DNA of 5,252 nucleotides from Rubrivivax sp. (GTDB taxonomy: Bacteria; Pseudomonadota; Gammaproteobacteria; Burkholderiales; Burkholderiaceae_C), in assembly GCA_030693565.1 (NCBI GenBank), contig JAUYAJ010000515.1:1-5252 (forward strand), given 5' to 3'. A model generated the notes under the pieces. It was not told the DNA's origin. It saw nothing but the letters and a program-made list of their open reading frames with translations, and ran no database searches. Below are positions 1 through 5,031 of this stretch, piece after piece. Position 1 is the stretch's first letter. Every line of letters starts with the position of its first letter. The position numbers were made by a program, and so were the translations under genes.

Positions 1-65
1 GTCGGCTCGTCCAGCACCAGAACCGGCGGGTTATGCACCAGCGCTTTGGCCACCAGCAGGCGCCG
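1..65 (-). other. ABC-transporter ATPase fragment (Walker B region) at a chimeric edge
   Basis: Read on the reverse strand from about 68 down to 1, this stretch gives RRRLLVAKALVHN followed directly by PPVLVLDEPT. That is the segment after the LSGGQ-type signature plus the Walker B motif (hydrophobic run, then Asp-Glu) and the Pro-Thr of an ABC-transporter nucleotide-binding subunit. The closest type I recognise is the ABC-2 export ATPase family (YadG/CcmA-like, usually SGGMKRRLLVAKAL). The signature motif itself is absent: beyond about 68 the reverse frame no longer resembles an ABC protein, because the DNA there is soxA. The C-terminal part would lie left of the window. Only about 22 codons are visible, so this is a fragment. 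It probably reflects a misjoined contig end and not a working gene. Confidence 0.7.
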
Positions 66-485
66 GCGCTGGCGCCCGAGAGCGCGCCGCTGCTCGGGCT
101 GGCGGCGCTGATCGGCCAGCAGTCGCGCACGCTGCCGATCAGCCCGCCGGCCGATGCCCGGCTGGCGCCGTTCACCGAGCAAGGCCAGCGCCTGTACCGC
201 CAGCGGTTCGGCCAGCTCGATTTTTCCTGCGCCCAGTGCCACGACGAGCACGCCGGGCGCCGCCTGGCCGGCAGCCTGATCCCGCAGGCGCACCCGACCG
301 GCTACCCGCTGTACCGGCTCGAATGGCAGGCGCTGGGCTCGCTGCAGCGCCGGCTGCGCGGCTGCATGACCGGGGTGCGCGCCGAGCCTTATGCCTACGA
401 CGCCGCCGAGCTGGTGGCGCTCGAGCTTTACCTGATGCAACGCGCCGCCGGCATGGCGATCGAGACGCCGGCGGTCCGGCCCTGA
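3..485 (+). CDS. soxA: SoxA, sulfur-oxidation diheme/monoheme c-type cytochrome, C-terminal part
   Basis: SoxA is the catalytic subunit of the periplasmic SoxAX cytochrome, which oxidatively couples thiosulfate to the carrier SoxYZ in the Sox pathway. The frame is open to the window edge. SoxA-like sequence begins about position 51 (HQQAPALAPES) and runs to the stop. Counting from the in-frame ATG at 33, there is a heme c motif CAQCH at residues 66-70 (bases 228-242). The family block GYPLYRLEWQALGSLQRRLR follows, then the active-site cysteine C111 (bases 363-365) in RGCMTGVRAEPY. This is the conserved persulfide/heme-ligand cysteine in known SoxA proteins. The end, GMAIETPAVRP, is also typical. 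The signal peptide and N-terminal domain (heme 1 region) are missing. Codons before position 51 read as non-SoxA sequence and match an ABC ATPase on the other strand, so the ATG at 33 is not a real start. No soxX or soxB follows. Confidence 0.9.
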   Translation, partial: RLVQHQNRRVMHQRFGHQQAPALAPESAPLLGLAALIGQQSRTLPISPPADARLAPFTEQGQRLYRQRFGQLDFSCAQCHDEHAGRRLAGSLIPQAHPTGYPLYRLEWQALGSLQRRLRGCMTGVRAEPYAYDAAELVALELYLMQRAAGMAIETPAVRP

Positions 486-504
486 ACGGCAGCGCCCAAG
501 CGCC

Positions 505-510
505 GACAAT
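505..510 (+). promoter_or_regulatory. Possible -10 element (GACAAT) directly upstream of the DUF1415 gene
   Basis: GACAAT lies 7 bases before the ATG at 518. A start point 6-8 bases downstream would fall on or beside that ATG, giving an almost leaderless mRNA. It also overlaps the alternative ATG at 509, which favours 518 as the start codon. No good -35 is visible in the GC-rich upstream sequence, so this is weak. Confidence 0.25.
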
Positions 511-517
511 GCGGGGC

Positions 518-1078
518 ATGAGCAACGCCCCCGACCCCGTCATCGAAGACACCCAGCGCTGGCTGGAACGCGCCGTCATCGGCCTGAACCTGTGCCCGTT
601 CGCCAAGGCGGTGCAGCAAAAGCAGCAGATCCGCTACCGCCACAGCCCGGCGACGACGCCCAAGGCGCTGGCCGCCGAACTGGTGCATGAACTGCAGCTG
701 CTGGCCGCCGCCGACCCGGCGCAGGTGGACACCACGCTGCTGATCCACCCCCAGGTGCTGCAGGACTTCGACGACTACAACGACTTCCTCGACGTTGCCG
801 ACGCCTTGCTCGAAGAACTGGGGCTGGACGGCGAGATCCAGGTCGCCAGCTTCCACCCGCAGTACCGCTTCGAAGGCACCGCCGAGGGCGACATCGGCAA
901 CTTCAGCAACCGCTCGCCGCACCCGACGCTGCACCTGCTGCGCGAGGCCAGCATCGAGCGCGCGGTGGCCAGCTTCCCCGATGCGGCCGAGATCTTCGAG
1001 CGCAACATCGAGACCTTGAACAAGCTGGGAGTGGCCGGCTGGGCGCGGCTGTTCGACGCGCCGGCCAAGCCGCGCTGA
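518..1078 (+). CDS. DUF1415 family protein
   Basis: This is a 186-residue soluble protein of the DUF1415 family, which is common in proteobacteria and has no established biochemical role that I can name. Family-typical segments are the N-terminal RWLERAVIGLNLCPFAKAV (residues ~14-32, with the conserved Leu-Cys-Pro-Phe), the central TLLIHPQVLQDFDDYNDFLD (73-92), and the motif FHPQYRFEG (112-120) followed by NFSNRSPHPTLHLLRE (128-143). Conserved Cys26, His113 and the His/Arg residues of the last block would be candidate functional residues. There is no signal peptide or membrane segment, so a cytoplasmic location is expected. Two in-frame ATGs exist, at 509 and 518. The one at 518 is preferred because MSNAPDPVI is a normal family start and a possible -10 overlaps 509. 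The gene follows soxA after 32 bases and converges on the VOC gene. Length is normal for the family. Confidence 0.9.
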   Translation: MSNAPDPVIEDTQRWLERAVIGLNLCPFAKAVQQKQQIRYRHSPATTPKALAAELVHELQLLAAADPAQVDTTLLIHPQVLQDFDDYNDFLDVADALLEELGLDGEIQVASFHPQYRFEGTAEGDIGNFSNRSPHPTLHLLREASIERAVASFPDAAEIFERNIETLNKLGVAGWARLFDAPAKPR

Positions 1079-1096
1079 AGGGCTCGACGCAGGCGC

Positions 1097-1582
1097 TCAG
1101 CCCGCCCGGCGCTGCGCCATCCACTGCAGCAGGCGCTCGCGGGCGCCGTTGGTCGCCGGGTCCATCGCGGCGTCGTGGCCGGCGCGCTTGGCGCACAGCT
1201 CGATCACATAGCCGTTCGGGTCGCGGAAGTAGATCGATTCGATGAAGCCATGGTTCGACGGCCCGCGCGTCTCGATGCCTTGGGCCCGGCCTTTGGCCAG
1301 CATCGGCGCCAGCACCTCGGCGTCGACCTCGAGCGCGATGTGGAGGTCGAAGTCATGCTGGGGCTTGAACTCGAAGGCCATGTCGGGCGCTTCGAAGAAG
1401 GCCAGGTTGGAGCCATCGTCGAGGCGGTAGAAGCTGTGCAGCACGTGGGTGGCGCGCCCGGTCTGGGTCTGCGTGATCTCGAAGGCCTCGACCAGCGGCA
1501 GGCCGAGGAAGTCTTCGTAGAAGCCGCGCGTCTGCTCGGAGTCGCGGCAGCGGTAGGCGTTGTGGTGCAGTTTGTGGATCAC
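1097..1582 (-). CDS. VOC (glyoxalase/dioxygenase superfamily) protein, single domain
   Basis: This is a 161-residue VOC-fold protein if it starts at the GTG at 1582-1580. The start was chosen because IHKLHHNAYRCRD is where the domain begins; the upstream in-frame ATG at 1648 would add 22 Ala/Gly/Arg/Thr-rich residues unlike the family. Visible landmarks are the first strand with His6/His7, the helix QTRGFYEDFLGLPLVEAFE (18-36), GSNLAFFEAPD (57-67), a second half-module with DLHIALEVD (79-87, His81), and the closing strand FRDPNGYVIEL (119-129, Glu128). His6 or His7, His81 and Glu128 sit at the places where VOC metalloenzymes bind their metal, so a metal-dependent enzyme is likely. The reaction is not predictable: the superfamily covers isomerases, ring-cleaving dioxygenases and resistance proteins. 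It is convergent with the DUF1415 gene (18 bases between them) and divergent from the YlqF gene. No clear ribosome binding site is seen. Confidence 0.88.
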   Translation of the reverse strand: MIHKLHHNAYRCRDSEQTRGFYEDFLGLPLVEAFEITQTQTGRATHVLHSFYRLDDGSNLAFFEAPDMAFEFKPQHDFDLHIALEVDAEVLAPMLAKGRAQGIETRGPSNHGFIESIYFRDPNGYVIELCAKRAGHDAAMDPATNGARERLLQWMAQRRAG

Positions 1583-1701
1583 GGTTGTGGCCAGCTTAGC
1601 GCGCCCGCGGCCCGCTGTCGACGCCGCCGGCCCCGGGCCCGCCGTCACAATCCAGGCATCTCACCCCTGCGGCCGCCCGCCCCCCCAGAAAGCGCACCAG
1701 C
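1583..1701. promoter_or_regulatory. Divergent spacer between the VOC and YlqF genes
   Basis: This 119-base, very GC-rich spacer must carry promoters for both divergent genes. A CACAAT at 1646-1651 (+) could be a -10 for the YlqF gene, but no convincing -35 sits 16-18 bases upstream. A run of seven C lies at 1680-1686, followed by a weak purine-rich AGAAAG at 1687-1692, nine bases before the YlqF ATG. No dyad operator or terminator was recognised. Confidence 0.3.
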
Positions 1702-2709
1702 ATGCCCATCCAGTGGTTTCCGGGTCACATGCACTCGACCAAGAAGGCCATCACCGAGCGGCTGCCGGAGATCGACGTCGTCATCGAACTGCTCGACGCC
1801 CGCCTGCCCGGCTCCAGCGCCAACCCGCTGCTGGCCGAGCTGACGCAAGGCAAGCCGGCGCTGAAGGTGCTCAACAAGCAAGACCTGGCCGATCCCGAGC
1901 TGACCGCACTCTGGCTGGCCCATTACCAGGCCCAGCCGGGCACGCAGGCGCTCGGCCTGGACGCCAGCATGACGGCGCCGGCGCGCCAGCTGATCGCTGC
2001 CTGCCGTGCGCTGGCGCCGCTGCGGGGAGGCATGGTCAAGCCGCTGCGGGTGCTGATCTGCGGCATCCCCAACGTCGGCAAGTCGACCCTGATCAACACC
2101 TTGGTCGGCCAGCGCGCCACCAAGACCGGCGACGAACCCGGCATCACCAAGACCGAACAAAAGCTCGTGCTGGCGAGCGACTTCTACCTCTACGACACCC
2201 CCGGCATGCTGTGGCCGCGCATCATCGTCGAACAAAGCGGCTACCACCTGGCCGCCAGCGGCGGCATCGGCCGCAACGCCTACGACGAAGAGGAAGTGGC
2301 GCTGGAGTTGCTGGCCCGGGTGCGCCAGCGCTACGCCGATCGGCTGCAGGCGCGCTACAAGCTGGCCGACATCAGCGCACTGGCCGACGACGCCGTGCTG
2401 GCCGACATCGGCCGGCGCCGCGGCGGCTTGCGCGCCGGTGGCCAGGTGAACCTGCAAAAGGCCGGCGAGATCGCCATCAACGACTTTCGCAGCGGCGCCT
2501 GGGGCGGCATCACGCTGGAGTCGCCGGCCGAGTACCTGCAGTGGCTGGCCGCCGGCCAGGCCCGCGACGCCGAGCGCCAGGCCAAGCGCGACGCCCGCAA
2601 CCGCAAGCCGACGCCGCAGCGCGACATCGACGCCGCGGCGCGGGCGGCCAAGGCCCAAGCGCCCGAATCGGCTGAATCGCCCGAAGCGCCTGAACCACCG
2701 AACGACTGA
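1702..2709 (+). CDS. ylqF: Ribosome biogenesis GTPase YlqF (RbgA), circularly permuted
   Basis: This 335-residue GTPase belongs to the YlqF/RbgA branch of the circularly permuted TRAFAC GTPases. In Bacillus subtilis that protein acts in late assembly of the 50S ribosomal subunit. The start MPIQWFPGHMHSTKKAI is diagnostic. G-motifs appear in permuted order: G4 NKQD (58-61), G5 DAS (87-89), G1/P-loop GIPNVGKST (121-129), G2 in PGIT (146-149), and G3 DTPG (165-168). DARLPGSSANP (32-42) is also a family block. The helical C-terminal domain follows to about residue 282. The last ~50 residues are a charged, then Ala/Pro/Glu/Ser-rich tail of low complexity, so the protein is somewhat longer than the ~280-residue B. 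subtilis form. Such tails are probably disordered. It acts in the cytoplasm on the ribosome. Its stop is 3 bases from the convergent gntR stop. Confidence 0.96.
   Translation: MPIQWFPGHMHSTKKAITERLPEIDVVIELLDARLPGSSANPLLAELTQGKPALKVLNKQDLADPELTALWLAHYQAQPGTQALGLDASMTAPARQLIAACRALAPLRGGMVKPLRVLICGIPNVGKSTLINTLVGQRATKTGDEPGITKTEQKLVLASDFYLYDTPGMLWPRIIVEQSGYHLAASGGIGRNAYDEEEVALELLARVRQRYADRLQARYKLADISALADDAVLADIGRRRGGLRAGGQVNLQKAGEIAINDFRSGAWGGITLESPAEYLQWLAAGQARDAERQAKRDARNRKPTPQRDIDAAARAAKAQAPESAESPEAPEPPND
2662..2697 (+). repeat. Imperfect 9-base repeats encoding the Pro/Glu/Ser/Ala tail of YlqF
   Basis: Four consecutive imperfect 9-base units (cccgaatcg, gctgaatcg, cccgaagcg, cctgaacca) lie in frame at the end of the YlqF gene. 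They encode PES-AES-PEA-PEP. This is a small coding repeat likely to vary in copy number between relatives; no functional role is implied. Confidence 0.5.
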
Positions 2710-2712
2710 GCC

Positions 2713-3426
2713 TCAGCCCGCAGGCGCAGCGAAACGCTGGTCTTCGTCGAGGATCAAGCGCGCCGTGCGCTCGAAGTGCACATGCAGCAGCGCCACCGCG
2801 CGGTCGGCGTCGCCGGCCAGCGCGGCGTCGAACAAAGCCTGGTGCTCGCCGCTGACGGCGCGCTTGCCGGCAAAGGCGCGCGGCGCCGACAAGCGCCGGT
2901 AGCGGTGGTGCTGGTCGGCCAGCTGCTCGCAAAAACCGAGCAGCCAGCGCGAATCGCAGCCGCTGATCAAGGCGCGGTGGAAGGCGCGGTGCAACGGCTC
3001 CCAGTCGGGGTTGTCGTCGAAGCGGTCTTCGCGCAGCGAGCGCGGCGTGCGCGCCAGCCGGTGATGGGCCAGCACCAGCGCTTCTTCCCAGGCCGCGCTG
3101 CGCAAAGCCATCGACTGCCGCAGCGCAATCTCCTCCAGCCAGCAGCGCGTGCGCGTGATCTCCTCGAGGTCGGCAGCGCTGACTTCGGCGACGACAAAGC
3201 CGCGCTGCTCGCGGCGCTGCACCAGGCCGTCGGCGATCAAGCGGTTCAGCGCTTCGCGCAGTGGCGTCTGGCTGGTCGCATAACGCTCGCACAAAGCCTC
3301 GATCGCCAGGCGGCCGCCGGGCTCGTGCTGACCGGCCAGCAAGTCAGCGCGCAAGCGGTCGTACAAATGGGTGGCCAGGGTGGCCGCACCGTTGACGGCG
3401 GGGGTGGACGCGGGAGATCGGGCCAT
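2713..3426 (-). CDS. GntR family transcriptional regulator, FadR subfamily (FCD ligand domain)
   Basis: This is a 237-residue DNA-binding regulator. The N-terminal winged helix-turn-helix spans about residues 14-80: THLYDRLRADLLAGQHEPGGRL, the helix ALCERYATSQTPLREALNRL with the GntR-typical T-P-L-R-E-A-L, then ADGLVQRREQRGFVV as the wing. The rest (~85-225) is an all-helical FCD domain that binds a carboxylate-type effector, often through a metal. Candidate ligands are His146, His150 (HRAFHRAL), His195 (GEHQALFDAALAGD) and His215/His217. The usual Asp/Asn at the first site appears to be His146. The ATG at 3426-3424 is used because the helix-turn-helix begins soon after it, although the reverse frame stays open far upstream. 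It is divergent from the GlcG/amidohydrolase/VOC operon, which it most probably controls, and itself. By family habit it would be a repressor released by a pathway intermediate; the effector is unknown. Confidence 0.94.
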   Translation of the reverse strand: MARSPASTPAVNGAATLATHLYDRLRADLLAGQHEPGGRLAIEALCERYATSQTPLREALNRLIADGLVQRREQRGFVVAEVSAADLEEITRTRCWLEEIALRQSMALRSAAWEEALVLAHHRLARTPRSLREDRFDDNPDWEPLHRAFHRALISGCDSRWLLGFCEQLADQHHRYRRLSAPRAFAGKRAVSGEHQALFDAALAGDADRAVALLHVHFERTARLILDEDQRFAAPAG

Positions 3427-3428
3427 GG

Positions 3429-3493
3429 TCGCAAAGGGTTCGGGTGGAATGTACACAAAGACGAGCCGCGCCTGTTTGTGTCTTTCTTTGCGA
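3429..3493. promoter_or_regulatory. Inverted repeats in the gntR/operon spacer
   Basis: Two inverted repeats are visible. The outer is TCGCAAAG (3429-3436) with CTTTGCGA (3486-3493), 8 of 8 matching. The inner is ACACAAA (3453-3459) with TTTGTGT (3475-3481), 7 of 7 matching. The arms are far apart (49 and 15 bases between them) and their centres differ by 6 bases, so they may be separate protein sites and not one hairpin. A palindromic TGTACA lies at 3450-3455 and overlaps the inner left arm. Any of these could be operators for the GntR protein. Confidence 0.35.
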
Positions 3494-3515
3494 TTTGAAT
3501 TGTTTTGTATATAAA
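3488..3515 (+). promoter_or_regulatory. Candidate sigma70 promoter for the GlcG-amidohydrolase-VOC operon
   Basis: TTGCGA (3488-3493, 4 of 6 to the -35 consensus) and TATAAA (3510-3515, 5 of 6 to the -10 consensus) are separated by 16 bases. Transcription would start near 3522, giving a leader of about 25 bases before the ATG at 3547. The stretch 3481-3516 is strikingly AT-rich for this window. The -35 overlaps the right arm of the outer inverted repeat. Confidence 0.55.
3505..3514. promoter_or_regulatory. Candidate GntR/FCD operator overlapping the -10
   Basis: TTGTATATAA differs at one position from TTGTATACAA, a near-palindrome of the kind bound by several FCD-type GntR regulators. It lies across the proposed -10, which would suit a repressor. 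Assignment rests on similarity to that general motif and on position only. Confidence 0.35.
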
Positions 3516-3546
3516 CTGACGCCACCTCGTTGCAGCACCCCACACC

Positions 3547-3972
3547 ATGAACCGACTCACACTGGCCCAGGCCCGCAGCCTCATTGACGGCGCCCTTGCC
3601 GAAGCCCGCCGCTGCGGCTTCAAGCCGATGGGCGTGGTCGTCGTCGACAGCGCCGCCCAGGTGCTGGCGTCGGCGCGCGAAGACGGCGCCAGCGCCTTGC
3701 GGCTGGACATCGCGCTGGGCAAGTGCGGTGCCGCCATCGGCATGGGCGCCAGCTCGCGCGTGCTGACCCAGCGCGCCAAAGACCTGCCGGTCTTCTTCGG
3801 CGCCGTCGCCGCGGTGGCGCAACACAAGTTCGTGCCGCAGACCGGCGCGGTGCTGATCCTGGCCGCCGACGGCAGCGTCATCGGCGCCGCCGGCGCCTCG
3901 GGCGGCACCGGTGACGAAGACGAGCAAATCGTCATTGCCGGCATCGCCGCGGCCGGGCTGACGCACGGCTGA
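3547..3972 (+). CDS. GlcG/HbpS family (former DUF336) heme-binding-like protein
   Basis: This 141-residue small protein belongs to the GlcG/HbpS family. Members include the Streptomyces heme-binding protein HbpS and GlcG of glycolate operons; many are encoded in catabolic operons with no defined role. Family features are the start LTLAQARSLIDGALAEARR (4-22), GVVVVDSAAQVLASAREDGA (29-48), KCGAAIGMGASSR (59-71), the core VPQTGAVLILAADGSVIGAAGASGGTGDEDE (96-126) and a final helix. The glycine-rich turn ending in acidic residues is characteristic. No signal peptide is seen, so it is probably cytoplasmic, unlike secreted HbpS. The ATG at 3547 is the first in frame, and the start matches the family. 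There is no recognisable Shine-Dalgarno before it (the sequence is C/A rich). It is first in an operon with the amidohydrolase (3-base gap). Heme binding is family-level inference only. Confidence 0.9.
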   Translation: MNRLTLAQARSLIDGALAEARRCGFKPMGVVVVDSAAQVLASAREDGASALRLDIALGKCGAAIGMGASSRVLTQRAKDLPVFFGAVAAVAQHKFVPQTGAVLILAADGSVIGAAGASGGTGDEDEQIVIAGIAAAGLTHG

Positions 3973-3975
3973 GCG

Positions 3976-5031
3976 ATGGCCGAGCACGCCATGCTGACGC
4001 CGCGCTGCCCTTGCGGCATCGACCTGCACGCCCATGTCGTGCCGGAGCACCTGCCGGCCTACGCCGGCCGCCAGTTGCCGGCGCTGTGGCCGTCGATGGC
4101 GGCGGCGCCGCCGGCTGGTGGCCTGTGCCATCGCCATGTGCTGGTCGGCGCCAAGCAATACCGCACCGTCGACGAACGCAGCTGGAGCACGGCGCGCCGG
4201 CTCGCCGACCTGCCGGCGATGGGGCTCCAGCACCAGGTCTTGTCGCCGATGCCCGAGCTGCTGAGCTACTGGCTCGAGCCGGCCGACGCCCAGCCGCTGC
4301 TGCGCCATCTGAACGAGACCATTGCGGCAATGGTTGCCGAGTCCGCCGGCGCGTTTTACGGCCTCGGCGCGGTGCCGCTGCAGGACATCGACCTCGCCAT
4401 CACCGAACTGCGCCACGCGGTGCAGACGCTGGGCCTGCACGGCGTCGAGATCGGCAGCAACGTCAACGGGGTGGTGATCGGCGACCCGCGCTTCGACCCC
4501 TTCTTCGAGGCCTGCGCCGCGCTCGGCGCCGCCGTCTTCGTGCATGCGCTCAAGCCCGCCGGCATGGACCGCCTGGTCGGCCCGGCGCCGCTGCAGCAGG
4601 TGCTGGCCTATCCCACCGACGTCGGCCTGGCCGCCGCCTCGGTCATCACCGGCAACCTGCTGGTGCGCCACCCGACGCTGCGCATCGCCTTCAGCCATGG
4701 CGGGGGCACATTGTCGGCGCTGCTGCCGCGGCTGGCCGAAGGCGCGCGGATCTTTCCGGCGCTGCGCGAGCAACTCCAGCAGCCAGTGGCCGAACAAGCG
4801 CGCCAGCTCTACTTCGACACCCTGGTCTACGACGGCGCAACGCTGCGCCACCTGGTGGCCAGCTTCGGCGCCTCGCAGCTGATGCTGGGTTCGGACTACC
4901 CGTTCAACTTCCACGAGCGCGCGCCGGCGGCCCGGGTCCAGGCCTGTGGCTTCGACGACGCCACCACGGCCGCGCTGCTGCACGGCAACGCGCGCCGCTT
5001 TCTCGGCCTGCCCAAGGAGTTGAACGCATGA
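3976..5031 (+). CDS. Amidohydrolase-2 family enzyme (ACMSD-like metal-dependent decarboxylase/hydrolase)
   Basis: This 351-residue TIM-barrel metalloenzyme belongs to the amidohydrolase 2 (ACMSD-related) family. Members decarboxylate or hydrolyse aromatic and ring-cleavage acids, such as aminocarboxymuconate semialdehyde and resorcylates. Metal and catalytic residues are all present: HxH at His18/His20 (GIDLHAHVVPE), His190 (AVFVHALKP), His241 (AFSHGGGTLSALLPRL) and Asp307 (LMLGSDYPF). GVEIGSNVNG (156-165) and the C-terminal NARRFLGL (338-345) are family landmarks. The intact set suggests an active single-metal enzyme; a decarboxylase is favoured over a hydrolase by family resemblance, but the substrate is not known. 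The ATG at 3976 follows the GlcG stop by 3 bases; an alternative ATG at 3991 also precedes the HxH. No strong ribosome binding site is seen, so translational coupling is likely. Its last bases overlap the next gene (ATGA). Confidence 0.93.
   Translation: MAEHAMLTPRCPCGIDLHAHVVPEHLPAYAGRQLPALWPSMAAAPPAGGLCHRHVLVGAKQYRTVDERSWSTARRLADLPAMGLQHQVLSPMPELLSYWLEPADAQPLLRHLNETIAAMVAESAGAFYGLGAVPLQDIDLAITELRHAVQTLGLHGVEIGSNVNGVVIGDPRFDPFFEACAALGAAVFVHALKPAGMDRLVGPAPLQQVLAYPTDVGLAAASVITGNLLVRHPTLRIAFSHGGGTLSALLPRLAEGARIFPALREQLQQPVAEQARQLYFDTLVYDGATLRHLVASFGASQLMLGSDYPFNFHERAPAARVQACGFDDATTAALLHGNARRFLGLPKELNA
5014..5019 (+). promoter_or_regulatory. Strong Shine-Dalgarno (AAGGAG) for the last VOC gene
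   Basis: AAGGAG ends 8 bases before the ATG at 5028 and lies inside the 3' end of the amidohydrolase gene. It is the best ribosome binding site in the window and fixes the start of the following gene within the ATGA overlap. Confidence 0.8.

Noticed and set aside
33..35. ATG at 33 as the real start of the first gene
   Set aside because: It would make a SoxA lacking the signal peptide and N-terminal domain, and it lies in sequence that matches an ABC ATPase on the other strand.
1079..1096. Possible bidirectional terminator between the DUF1415 and VOC genes
   Set aside because: Only 18 bases are present and no stem-loop with a T tract can be formed.
1583..1648. ATG at 1648 (reverse strand) as the VOC start
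   Set aside because: It adds 22 low-complexity residues before a clear domain start; the GTG at 1582 fits the family better, although neither has a good ribosome binding site.
1680..1686. Run of seven C before the YlqF gene as a phase-variable tract
   Set aside because: It is short, outside the coding region, in a locus with no contingency-gene character, and expected by chance at this GC content.
1175..2675. Long open frames opposite or shifted to the VOC and YlqF genes on both strands
   Set aside because: They give low-complexity Ala/Arg/Gly/Pro-rich translations, while the recognised frames carry complete family motifs. They are shadows.
3427..4983. A very long open reverse-strand frame continuing upstream of gntR through the GlcG and amidohydrolase genes (up to 756 codons)
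   Set aside because: It is the antisense of well-supported genes and is open only because stop codons are rare at this GC content. Its translation upstream of the GntR start is Arg/Gly/Ala/Gln-rich with no family features.
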